Assembly (NCBI GenBank): GCA_941918925.1
Contig: OW799234.1
Coordinates: forward strand, 58,097,968-58,161,967
Reading direction: 5' to 3'
Length of the DNA stretch: 64,000 nucleotides
Source of the DNA: Phyto melanocephala
Lineage: Eukaryota > Arthropoda > Insecta > Diptera > Rhinophoridae
Part shown: positions 48,151 through 58,493 of the stretch, piece by piece
Layout of the letters: every line of letters begins with the position of its first letter
Position numbering within the stretch: position 1 is the stretch's first letter
The notes under the pieces: generated by a model
Seen by the model: only the letters and a program-made list of their open reading frames with translations
Database searches by the model: none
What the model was told of the DNA's origin: nothing
Made by a program: the position numbers and the translations under genes

Positions 48151-48360
48151 TTGTTTTTATTTCTTCGAGCTAAAGATCACTTTTTTTATTAAAATTAGTT
48201 TTTTATTCCGATATTTCGCTACCACATTGGGTAGCTTCTTAATTGTTATAAATTGTAAAAACTTTCCCTGAAGAAGCTACCCAATGTGGTAGCGAAATAT
48301 CGGAACAAAAAAATAGTTTTAATAAAAAAAGTGATCTTTAGCTCGAAGAAATAAAAACAA
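48151..48360. mobile_element. 210-bp near-perfect palindromic MITE
   Basis: Two arms of about 85 bases, TTGTTTTTATTTCTTCGAGC at the left end and its inverse at the right end, are nearly identical inverted copies, with a loop of about 38 bases (AATTGTTATAAATTGT...). TA stands on both sides (48149-48150, 48361-48362), pointing to a Tc1/mariner-type insertion. The inner part of each arm holds GAAGCTACCCAATGTGGTAG followed by CGAAATATCGG. Non-coding. The right arm with its flank also fits a hammerhead-like fold (next entry). Confidence 0.85.
48264..48305 (+). ncRNA. Hammerhead-ribozyme-like motif
   Basis: In order: UUCC (48264-48267), CUGAAGA (48268-48274, fits CUGANGA), one extra A, GCUACC (48276-48281), loop CAAUGU, GGUAGC (48288-48293), GAAA (48294-48297), UAU, C (48301), GGAA (48302-48305). 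So stem I can be UUCC/GGAA, stem II GCUACC/GGUAGC (6 bp), and the AUAU formed by the last A of GAAA plus UAU is self-complementary, as in the short stem III of dimeric hammerheads, with AUC as an allowed NUH cleavage triplet. The extra A between core and stem II departs from the consensus. Penelope-like elements and some satellites are known to carry minimal hammerheads. Activity is unproven. Confidence 0.4.
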
Positions 48361-49438
48361 TATGTACAAAATTTACTACAACTTCGATGTTTTCGTAAAC
48401 TTAGTCTTTCAATGAAATTGGGCGTTATAGTAGGCGTGTCAGTATAGTTTCTGCTAATAAATAAAACAGAGGTATTTCAATATAGTCCTTTATTCTTCCA
48501 AAAACTTTTTTCCATGGAAAAATTATATGAATTTAGGATAAGCCGTTATATGGGAGATGAGCGTAAAAGTGGGCGTATCACCAAAATTTTCTGACATAAC
48601 AATGACATTGATTAGAAATATATATGTAGTAAATTTCATCATCATACCTCTAATTTTTTCGGTTTTATGAGCTTTTCAATTTAATTAACAGTAGAAAACG
48701 TAAAAGTAGGCGTTATAATAGGCGTATCGAATTTGTTTCTGCTAATGAATACAACTTAGATATTTCAATATGGTCCTTTATTATTCAAAATTCTGTATTC
48801 ATAGAGAAATTATATGAATTTGAGACAAAACTTTATATGGGGTGGGGGTGTGGCGTAAAAGTGAGCGTGTCACATTTATTTCCATCAGAACAAAGCCTGA
48901 GACCAAAAAGTAATGTTTGTAGAACTTCAGAATCGTACATCTAATTTTGTCAGTTTTTTTAGGTTCTAAATTTGAAATATACCAAAAAATACACTGTGCG
49001 GTATAAATTTTCGTACATTTTGGTCTACAACTCCTTTCCTAAGACATAGGTTTAAGCCATTTTCAAGGAAAAATATTGTTTTTAATGGGGAAATATATAT
49101 TCAAAGTTTCATGATGTTGGAAGGACACGGTTTCTTTGGACCTACTCTTGCATTATGAGCTATAACTCTCTTCCTAATATTCCGATTTAGCCCATTTTCT
49201 ATACCAAACAAACCTCGTGTAGAAGAAAGATTCTGGCAAAATTTTAGCCCCCTAGCTTTTTCGGTGCTTTCAACAGACGGACAGACGGACGGAAATAGCT
49301 AGATCGTCATAAAATAAAAGCCCTATTCAGAATCTATGTATATACTTTATGGTGTATAAAATAGATAATTCGATGTGTTACAAACGGAATGACAAAATAA
49401 ATATACCCCCACTATTGTTTTGGTGACGAGTATAAAAA

Positions 49439-50198
49439 AATCAGAATAGACAGGTACTGAAAAGCATTTATTTAAAAACCATTATTATTCTAAAATTTCA
49501 AAGAAATGGAAATAAAACAAAGAAATTAAAAAAGCCATATTCGAAGCTTATATTTATATCGATTACACAATTATTTGTTTTCTTAGGGGCAACTTAAATT
49601 ATTTTAGACTATATCGTTTATGTATTTAGCGGACTGAATATTTTCATAACGGACGTTCTTTTTAGAGTTTATATTTTATTTATATGTAAATTTTTTAATT
49701 TTTTTTAAAGGCTACAACTGATAACACTATGGTAAAAGTCTGACTAAAACTATTTTAGGAAGTCGAAAATTTTAACTTTTTTTTCAAATAATTTTTTTTG
49801 CCGTTATCTTTCAACAGTAGTTGACCCATCGAACCAAGGCTTTCTGTAAATGGCACAAAAGGTACATTTTTTATATAAATTTTCAAGGAACGTTTCAAGA
49901 TGTTCCACAGGAGCAGCAAAATTTGACTTTGTTTTGGATAAAAACAGAGGTAATCGTGTTTTTTTCGCTCATTTCTCAATTTGTTATGTGCCTATATAAG
50001 TGATTTTCACTAGCAAAATTTTCGAAAGCAAATCTGATAATTTGAGTCTGAAGAGTTGAAATTTTATTTCAAGATACATACGGTCGTACGGAATTATCTC
50101 TGTAGAATTTCTTTGTCTGTAGATAATTTTTATAGGCTCTTAAATGAATATTGTGGAAATTCAAAACGAAATGATAAACTTTTACACTCTCGTGTGTA
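49439..50198. other. AT-rich non-coding DNA
   Basis: No gene or repeat recognised; overlapping frames at 49755-50003 are short and motif-free. Confidence 0.5.
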
Positions 50199-50856
50199 CA
50201 CGCAAAGAAAAAATATGGTTGTGGTAACCATAATCGAAGAGCAACATACTATGATTGAATTGTATGATTATGTTTAAAATAATAATGGTTACCATTCAAT
50301 GATCATATATATGACTGCAATTGAAATCGACAATCTTTGCTTTTTTACGGCAAATTATTGTCTTTTGCTGTAACACACATATTGCTTATACTCACCAATT
50401 TTATTGCAATTTTTATACCAATATTTTTTACATTTTTGTTCCTTTTTTTGACATTTCAAACTTTTAAAATAATAAAAATTTATTCAGCAAGAAGAAGAAC
50501 AGTTGAAATCAAATTATTATTTAAAAAAATCATAGCTTGATTATTTTGTAATCATACTGTTGTCTCACTTATTATTTAATGATTATTTTTAATTGTTAAT
50601 GATTTTGAATATAATGTTATTTTTGTCGCATTAATTTTTTTAAATCATACTATTTTTAAATGATAACCATTTTGAAATTTTTACGAAAAGTAATCATTAA
50701 ATGATACAATTCAAATAAATGCTTGATTATCGTGACAAAATATATGATGAAATGAAACAAAAATAACTATTACTTGTTTTCGACAACTAAATATTGTTTT
50801 AGAAAAAATAATATGACCGTCGTGATCATGTCATAACCATGGTTTTTCTTTGCGTG
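50199..50856. mobile_element. 658-bp Tc1/mariner-type MITE
   Basis: Left end CACGCAAAGAAAAAATATGG and inverted right end CACGCAAAGAAAAACCATGG, matching over about 25 bases, flanked by TA on both sides (50197-50198, 50857-50858). The inside is AT-rich with many ATGATT/AATCAT motifs and no coding. The subterminal TTGTGGTAACCATAAT (50219-50234) recurs inverted at 53453-53468. Confidence 0.75.
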
Positions 50857-51911
50857 TAGGGTATGATAACATTCAGAACCGAATAAATTATTTGATATGG
50901 GTGGCGGTCATCATGCCAACAACATGGGTGTAACTGTTAATAATCCCTATTATACAGACGTTAATCATCGCTCGTCAACATAGGATTTTATGTATTTTGA
51001 TTATTTAATTTTTAACCGTTATAATTTCAAAAATATTATATATGATTGAAATAATAATAATATGGAAATTATGTTAAAAAGAAATTTATGACGCGATCGT
51101 TAATCTTTAAATCAAAAAAGACTTTTATAAATACTAGAAAGAAAAATCAAGCTTAAAAACTTTTCAAAAGATTTTCAAGAGGATATACGATCTGTCACTT
51201 TATCATAATCATACTACTTTAACACGTTTATAATTATTAAATTAATTACTTAAAATATAATAACGCTATACCATTTGTTTCATTTAACTTTTTTACTACT
51301 CTAAAGCATTTTTTCATCATAAGCTTAATAAGCTCTCTTTAATGACATTTAAGTTTACATATATATCACATTATGTTAATTATGTTGTTACCCTGGAGGA
51401 AGAGGACACAGTACTTGAAGTTCCCGTTTTTTTAAAGTTTAAATCTTAAGTCTCTTAGATTAAGTTTTGGTCTTGATTCTTAAGGAAAGAAATTTAAAAT
51501 AGTTTAAAAGTTGGAAAGGGATATAAAAAATTTCTCTTCTCGTTACGAAGATATTTTGACATTTATATTTTAATAAACATTTATAGCAAATTTATTTTTA
51601 TTTTTTGTAACGTGAAATGAGTATTTGTTTGAATTTTTTTACTAAATGTTAACTTTCGATTTGGTAGGAGTATTATTACTAGAAACAATAAAAGATAATT
51701 TCACAAATAAACATAAATTGTTATGTTGTACAATAGTATTGGTGCAATGCAATCAACAGCTTAGACTTAAATAATATATTAGTTTTAATTATTCTTCTTT
51801 TAGTTGAATCTTATTCATTAGTTCAAATGTTTAAATGTATAGAAAATACTTATTTAGTTTAAAAGTAATAAATTAATCAAAAGTAACTAACTATAATAAT
51901 AAATTAATTAT
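50857..51911. other. AT-rich non-coding DNA
   Basis: No gene recognised between the MITE and the DD37E transposon. Confidence 0.5.
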
Positions 51912-53185
51912 TTTAAATAAAGAATGAGATCGATAAAACCCTAACACGACTAAAACGCAATAACTTTGAAACGAATTAATCCATTTTAATGAAAATAGCG
52001 TGGTTTAACAATAAAATAACAGTAAATTAAAATATTAATGCTTTTTGTAAAAATTCAGCTGTTTTTGATGAACTGTTTCACCTTTTCCGGAATTGAGACC
52101 ATGAGGGTTTTGATGGTATCCTTAGTAACTTCATTGCTGGAATAAGACCATTTCTGGGAAAAAATTTTAGTAGTATTAGCAACTTGTTTTGTATCCTTCA
52201 GCACTCTTTTGACTAAAGCCCAGTAACGTTCGATGGGCCTTATTTCTGGACAATTAGGTGGATTTGCTTCTTTTGGCACTACCACTATATTATTTGTTTC
52301 ATACCATTCTGCTGCAGATTTACTATAATGACACGACGCTAGGTCGGGGCAAAAATATGTTGACTTAATGTGTTTTCGTATGAATGGAAGCAACCTCTTC
52401 TGCAAGCACTCCTTGATGTAAATATCAGTGTTGATAGTCCCAGTAGTAATAAATTTACTACTTCTTTCTCCGCACGTGCATATAGCTTGCCAAACTAAGT
52501 ACTTCTTTGGAAACTTTGTCTTTTTTTGGAACTTAAATTGGTCATCAACATTACCTCTTCCATCGGCCACATAATAACTTCGCCCTGGGAGCTGAGAAAA
52601 TTCGGCAAGAACGTAAGTCTCATCATCCATAATACAACACTCATATTTGTTGATAAAATTTCTAAGCAGTTCTTTGGCACGACTTTTTGTATCCAAGTTT
52701 TTCTTCGAATTTCTGTCTGGCACTTTCTGAACCTTGTAGGACTTAAGGCCTTCATATCTTTTAACCTTCCTTACAAAAAAATCGGAACAGTTTGCTTTTA
52801 AGGCGGCTTTACGGTTTGAGAGGTTGGGATTTTGGTTTAGAAGACTAACAATCTTTGAAGCTAACTGTGGGTCAGTTATACCTTTTTGAGCTCCACTTCC
52901 AGCTTTCCTTTTAATAATACGACGTTCGTTATACACTTTTATCACACGCGAAACTGTTTGTCGTGACACCTTTATCTCATTTGCAATAGATTTGTAAGTA
53001 CGACTGGGATTTTTTAAAAAAATTGTTATTATTTTTTCACGCACTTTTTCCTCGGAATCCATTTTCAAATTTGACAAGTTTTAAAATGCAAACTTGATCA
53101 TAAACAGTTTTATTTTTTGTGCATGAAGAAAGGTGGAATTAAAAATGTGTGTTAAGGTTTCACTGATCTCATTCTTTATGTTAAA
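51912..53185 (-). mobile_element. Tc1/mariner-superfamily transposon, DD37E type, apparently autonomous
   Basis: Inverted ends flank the transposase gene: left ATAAAGAATGAGATCGATAA then AACCCTAACAC (51917-51947); right, inverted, ATAAAGAATGAGATCAGTGA then AACCTTAACAC (53149-53179). They match at all but about five of 31 positions. TTTAA lies outside both, so TA duplications at 51914-51915 and 53182-53183 are plausible, with a one-base indel between ends. The total of about 1.27 kb and the single ORF are normal for ITmD37E-type elements known from mosquitoes. The exact terminal bases are uncertain. Confidence 0.8.
52055..53062 (-). CDS. DD37E Tc1/mariner transposase, intact
   Basis: It would excise and reinsert its own element at TA sites in the nucleus. 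I start it at the ATG at 53062 (MDSEEKV), giving 335 residues; the five codons upstream are open but have no ATG. Residues 8-45 (REKIITIFLKNPSRTYKSIA...VSRQTVSRVIK) form a first helix-turn-helix, 62-104 a second one, the paired-like DNA-binding region, with a basic RRIIKRKAGSGAQKG linker between. The catalytic triad is D147 (in MDDETYVLAE), D240 (CPDLASCHYS) and E278 (PEIRPIERYW), with 37 residues between the last two: DD37E, which distinguishes it from DD34E Tc1 and DD34D mariner. The PPNCPEIRPIERYWALVKR block is the usual superfamily signature. Length is normal and there are no stops or frameshifts. GC content is higher than its flanks. Intactness suggests recent activity. Confidence 0.92.
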   Translation of the reverse strand: MDSEEKVREKIITIFLKNPSRTYKSIANEIKVSRQTVSRVIKVYNERRIIKRKAGSGAQKGITDPQLASKIVSLLNQNPNLSNRKAALKANCSDFFVRKVKRYEGLKSYKVQKVPDRNSKKNLDTKSRAKELLRNFINKYECCIMDDETYVLAEFSQLPGRSYYVADGRGNVDDQFKFQKKTKFPKKYLVWQAICTCGERSSKFITTGTINTDIYIKECLQKRLLPFIRKHIKSTYFCPDLASCHYSKSAAEWYETNNIVVVPKEANPPNCPEIRPIERYWALVKRVLKDTKQVANTTKIFSQKWSYSSNEVTKDTIKTLMVSIPEKVKQFIKNS

Positions 53186-55174
53186 GCCTATTAATAAGAA
53201 AGTCACTTTAAAGTAAGTACAATCGCTGGATATAATTATTATTATATAATTATAATTATTATTATTATTGCTTATACCGTTATGTTCAATCATATTATGA
53301 TAATTTCAAATTAATATGTGATAATTCGATATTATATTACGATTATGTGGAAATATTAAATGATAATTTGCAGTCACTATTTGGCCAGTGTATTTATTAC
53401 TTGCAAACATTAGGTGTTTTAGCTACAATCATAATATATGTATGACTGTCCAATTATGGTTACCACAAGTACAAGTTAGCTTTGGGCAAGCAAGAGGACG
53501 TTGACCATATTTAATAATAATTATTAAGATAACAATAAGAATAAAGAAAATAAAAAAATAGTGTATACCTCTTCTACAGCTGTTAATGATTGAAATCCAG
53601 AAATCATGGAATAATGAAATCTTGGGGTTAAGTGCCACTATCTTTGTTTTCACTTTGGATTTCCTTTTTTAATGTCTTTACTTTAGGTATTAGGTTTACA
53701 ACGAGAAGTAAATTTAGTTATTCAGTTATTTTAGTAAAGAAAAAACACCTGTTTCCTTTTATTTTAATTTTTATACACTTTTGTTATTTTCAGTTTTTGG
53801 TTTTTACATTTAATATAACTTTTTTTTTTAGAAAAAACAAATGATGGCGTCTGTTGTCGCGTAGCTTAAACGAAGCAGTGTGTAAAAAAAGAAAACCGAG
53901 TTGGTTGGCTCTTTTAGCGTCACTTCTAAATAGTGTATTGCCATACAATACTACAAAGTGAAGACCGTCCACACGTGCCACTTTATTCAAAAGAATATTT
54001 ACACCAGACAGACGCAAGCAACTAGAATTGCCGCGTCAATGGACAACGAATAAAGAACTGGGAATGCAAATAGTAGCTATGATAGAATAAACTGCAATAA
54101 ATTTTAGTATCGAGGAATATGTTTACACTCTTGAACTAACATTTCATGCAGATTTTTTTAATTTGACTTTTGATTTGTAGACTTCCACTAGTTTACATTG
54201 AAGTCATAATGCCCTACTGAATTGTTTTTTTATTTTTTTTTTTGTACACACAACATCTACTCATCATTATTTTGCCACACTGTAAATATCTTAAGGCATG
54301 ATTTTCAAATTATTAGCAAACCCATACATAAACATTTATAATATAATGTACGTACGGATGCTTCGAAACATTCATACATTTGTAGTCATTTTACATTACA
54401 CTCACTGTCATATTCGAATACGCTTTAATACATACATAATTTTTTCTCTTACATTTATGTATGTGAGCAGAATATTACAAGTGTGCTTGTATGTGTTTTA
54501 GCGTTGTTATTTTTTCCTATCTAACTTGACGTTTATGTGTTATGATGCATGCATGCATCATGTAAGATAAATTTCCCTGCCACTTAAACCAACCAACTAC
54601 ATTTCATTATATATTCTATTTACAATATACAGACATACATTTTAGCCTCTTTCTTTATACCACCTCTACCTAATACAACTGGCACAACTGTTCTCTAGAC
54701 AGCTTCTCCACCAGTGGGTTTTAATGGTTAGTATTTTTACAAAAATTCAGCATATATGCGATTTAAATTATTTAGCTATAGCAACAAAAATGTGTTGTAA
54801 ATATGTGTGTATTTTTGTTTGCGAAAATAATATTTTTTTTTAAGTTTAATGATTTGTTGGAACATGCTATTTGAAATGAAAATTTTCAGTTAGAATTTCT
54901 AACTAAATTACGTTTTTATAAATTGTTGTAAATTGCAATACTAATTAACTTAGAAATATTTTAAATATTTGTTACTTGCAAAGAAAAAAATTTGTTTAGG
55001 TTTTTTTTTTTGCCGTTTTAATAAAATTGTGTTGTTGGCAAAATATAAATATTATATTCAATTTTAAACTGATATTTAGTTAGATAAAGTGTATTTGGCG
55101 AACATTGGGATGTAATTAAAATGATTAGATTAGTCTTTTTTAAAATTTTTATTACTATTTAGTACAAATATTCT
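53186..55174. other. AT-rich non-coding DNA
   Basis: Holds an ATT/TTA-rich run at 53232-53271 and a sequence at 53453-53487 (ATTATGGTTACCACAA, 11 bases, CTTTGGGC) that resembles the inverted end of the 50199 MITE in both sequence and spacing. A microexon candidate lies at 54699-54726. No other gene seen. Confidence 0.45.
54699..54726 (+). CDS. Weak microexon candidate (28 bp)
   Basis: GGCACAACTGTTCTCTAG precedes it and a fair donor G|GTTAGT follows. One frame reads TASPPVGFN plus one base. A short exon between fair sites can arise by chance; no partner exon is visible. Confidence 0.2.
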
Positions 55175-55345
55175 CCAGTGGCGCCATAGGTATAGCTTTG
55201 TCATTCCGATTTCAATTAATATAATGTTTCTGAAAAGAGTAGTCGATAGGGAAGTGATCGTTTGTACCTGTAATGGATGAAATCAACTTCTAGTAGTGCA
55301 CAGACTTGTAAGTCGAACCAGAGTTTTGGATACCTTCAGTAATAA
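55175..55345 (+). mobile_element. DINE-1-like fragment, family B lead region
   Basis: GGTATAGCTTTGTCATTCCG, then TTTCTGAAAAGAGTAGTCGAT and AATCAACTTCTAG match the left third of B1/B2. The microsatellite is lost. It is followed by a TTTATTTATTTATTAAAGTC stretch that could be the inverted tail of a non-LTR element. Confidence 0.5.
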
Positions 55346-55739
55346 ATCGCTATTTATTTATTTATTAAAGTCTAAAGAACATTATTCCTTACAGACTAAT
55401 GAAAAATAAAATATATAAATGCATTTAGTTATATAAATCATAATAAAACAAATTAAATTTAAAAATAAAAAATATATATATAAATGTATACACAACATTA
55501 ATTTAAATTGTTATTTTTTAAAAAATTAATGTAATTAAATGATCTAATTAATGGATCATTAAGTATATAATTTTGATGGTGTAAACCAACAAAAAACAAG
55601 TAAGAGCACTATATTCGGCTGTGCCGAATCTTTTATACCTACCACCAATTTTGTGTACATTTAAAGCACAATATTTATTATTTTGTTACTCATTATGGAA
55701 TAATCTTTTTATAATAAAATATGTATCACTTTCTTTGTA

Positions 55740-56301
55740 GAGGGTGGTTAAATTTTAAGGGCCCATGTTGAAGGTGAACTACAGCCAGCCTTTAAATTAG
55801 TTTTCTGCATTTCATTTGACATTTCTCAATCTCAAACTTACTCAATTTGATCCGTGGAAAGATACGCAAATGATCAACGCTTTAAAGTTATTTAGGTTTT
55901 TTATGAAAATGGGCGTTCAATTCAAAATGCATTTTGTGCACTTCGTAATTCTTTTGATCAACATAATCATTCAAATTCATCCACAATCGGGAAAATTGTA
56001 AAAAATATTTAAATTTCTGCAAAACAGGTCTGTATAAAATGTTAGAAAATCTGTGAATGCCTTCTTAGTTCGTTGAATGGGAACCATTGCTGTTTTTTGC
56101 GTTAGTGTGGCAAAAGAGCAGTCAACCTCGACTCATCATCGTGCCCAACAATTGAGCATCAACATTGTCATTGAAAATTTGGACCATCAGATAGAGGAGT
56201 GGGGCCAAAAGAAATAATAAATAAAAGAAATAATAATAATTTCCTAAATAATTTGTTTTTTATTTAAATCCAACATCGGCCCTTAAAATTTAACCACCCT
56301 T
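55740..56301 (+). mobile_element. Nested mariner-derived element in copy A5
   Basis: 562 bp at the same site as in A1, A2 and A3, from GAGGGTGGTTAAATTTTAAG to TTAAAATTTAACCACCCTT. The stretch after GAGGAGTGG that has a run of G in A1 and A3 is deleted here (near 56203). Confidence 0.7.
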
Positions 56302-56639
56302 TATAACTTCGATATGCTACTAAAATGCTTTTGTAAATGTAGTCTTTCAATGAAAGTGGGCGTTAAAGTAGGCGTGTCAATAAAGTTTCTGCTAATATAT
56401 ACAACTTAGATATTTCAATATAGTTCTTTATTTTCCCAAAAACTTTATCAATAGAGAAATTACATGAATTTAAGAAAACCCGTTATATGGGAGGTAGGCG
56501 TGATAGTGGGCGTGTCACCTAAACTTTTTGGCACAACAACTACATTGACTAGAAGGATATATGTAGTAAATTTCCTCATCATACCTCTAATTTTGTCGGT
56601 TTTATGAGCTTTAACATTTCATTAACGGTAGATAACGTG

Positions 56640-57370
56640 AAAAGTGGGCGTTATAGTAGGCGTGTCAAAGTTATTTTTGCGCATGAGTACATTTTAGATG
56701 TTTCAATATAGCCTTTTATTATTTCAAAATCTTTATTAATAGAGAAATTATATGAATTTTAGGTAAAGTGTTATATGGGAGGTGGTCGTGGCACCTTAAT
56801 TTTTTTGTACAATAATGACACTGCCTAGGGGGATATACGTAGCAAATTCGATCATCATACATCAAATTTTGTCGGTTTTATGAGCTTTAACATTTCATTA
56901 ACGGTAGATAACGTGAAAAGTGGGCGTTATAGTAGGCATGTCAAAGTTATTTTTGCGAATGAATACATTTTAGATGTTTCAATATAGCACTTTATTATTC
57001 CAAAATCTTTATTAATAGAGAAATTATCTGAATTTTAGGTAAAACGTTATATGGGAGGTGGGCGTAAAAGTGGGCGTGGCATTTTAATTTTTTGGCACAA
57101 TAATGACATTGCCTAGGGGGATATACGTAGCAAATTTGATCATCATACCTCTAATTTTGGCGGTTTTATGAGCTTTTAAATTTCATTAACGGTAGATAAC
57201 GTGAAAAGTGGGCGTTATAGTAGGCGTGTCAAAGTTATTTTTTTTGTCGAATGAGTACATTTTAGATGTTTCAATATAGCACTTTATTATTCCAAAATCT
57301 TTATTAATAGAGAAATTATCTGAATTTTAGGTAAAACGTTATATGGGAGGTGGGCGTAAAAGTGGGCGTA
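56640..57370. repeat. 288-bp tandem array inside copy A5
   Basis: Units spaced 276 and 288 bases; the first unit has lost part of its TATGGGAGGTGGGCGTAAAA block. Confidence 0.85.
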
Positions 57371-57998
57371 GCACATTGATTTTCCGTTACAAAAAAGCGT
57401 CTCACCAAAAAGCAAAGTGTGCAAAATTTCAGAGTCGTACATAAAATTTTGTTGCTTTTATGACGTTTTTGTTTTTAAATATACCGAAAAATACACTGTG
57501 CGGTATAAATTTTCGTACATTTTGATCGATAACTCCTTTCCTAATGACTAGATTTATGTAATTTTTGGTGAGAAATATTGTTTTGACTCGGGAAATATAT
57601 ATTCGAAGTTTCATGACTGTACGTTAATCCGTTTGGACACAATACCATTTTATTCGATGTTCGTAGGACACGGTTTTTTCGACCTACTCTTGCATTCCGA
57701 GCTATAACTCACTTCCTAATATTCCGATATAGCCCATTTTCAATACCAAACAAACCTTGTCTATAAGAAAGATTCTGGCGAAATTTGAGCCTCCTAGCTT
57801 TTTCGGTGCGACCTCTATCGTGCTTTCAACAGACGGACAGACGGACAGACGGACGGACATAGCTAGATCGTCATCAAATCAAACCCTGATTCAGAATATA
57901 TATACTTTATGGGGTCTAAAATGGATATTTCGATGTGTTACAGACGGAATGACAAAATGAATATACCCCCACCATTTTTTTGGTGGCGGGTATAAAAA

Positions 57999-58416
57999 AT
58001 GTCTATGTCAAAGCAAGAATCTACTTGGTACACAAAATAAGAGTTTCTCTAAAAGATCTTAACAATCCATATTACGATTCAATATATCAAAAAAAAGTAG
58101 CATTGACTGAATCTACGTCTTTTCTCCAAAGAAATCATACCCAGATGTAAACAACGGGATTCATAAGTTGGTAACGGATAAATATAATTTAAATGAGATA
58201 AAGCAGAACGAATAAATCGCTTTTGAAGTCTCTCGATACGGGAAATATGAATACCGCAATGAGAACTCCAAATTAAAGCACCGTATTCCAGTTTTGATCT
58301 AACAAATGAGTTGTACAATATTTTAAGAGCATAAAGGTCTGAAAATTCAGAACAATTTCGAATTGCTTTAGGAATTAATTTATCTAAATGAGGCTTAAAG
58401 GCTAGAACAAATGGTT
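57999..58416 (-). pseudogene. Jockey-like reverse transcriptase C-terminal remnant
   Basis: On the minus strand from about 58416: FKPHLDKLIPKAIRNCSEF, ALKILYNSFVRSKLEYGALI (the VRSxLEYG.xxW motif), IERLQKRFIRSALSH (the Q+RF.R motif), CLHLGMISLEKRRRF, then after a frameshift in a T-run LLEKLLFCVPSRFLL. This order is the C-terminal thumb and tail of Jockey-clade reverse transcriptases from flies. The catalytic YADD region is missing. Fully open for about 80 codons but a fragment. It abuts the right end of DINE-like copy A5. Confidence 0.75.
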
Positions 58417-58493
58417 TATAAATTTTTTAGTTATGAGCAACTAACAAGCAGTGCTGAATGTCACCTTTCACACAGTCTGTATTATAATATATA

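Larger units (their letters stand above)
48026..49438 (-). mobile_element. DINE-1/HINE-like repeat, family A, copy A4
   Basis: Ends and stem-loop as in A1, but only one 288-bp-type unit and no nested mariner: at the equivalent place the sequence runs through (TTTACTACAACTTCGATG against TTTATAACTTCGATATG in the others), so it keeps the empty site. It is more diverged than A1, A2, A3 and A5, and is interrupted by the palindromic MITE at 48151-48360. Confidence 0.7.
55595..57998 (-). mobile_element. DINE-1/HINE-like repeat, family A, copy A5
   Basis: Both family ends present, stem-loop at left, nested mariner-derived element (55740-56301), three tandem units (landmarks 56640, 56916, 57204), microsatellite near 57829-57860, and TTTGGTGGCGGGTATAAAAA at the right end. 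Confidence 0.75.

Noticed and set aside
51403..51430. GTACTTGAAGTTCCC as the left end of the DD37E element, paired with GTACTTGTGGTAACC near 53470
   Set aside because: The ATAAAGAATGAGATC ends at 51917 and 53179 match far better and give a normal 1.27-kb length.
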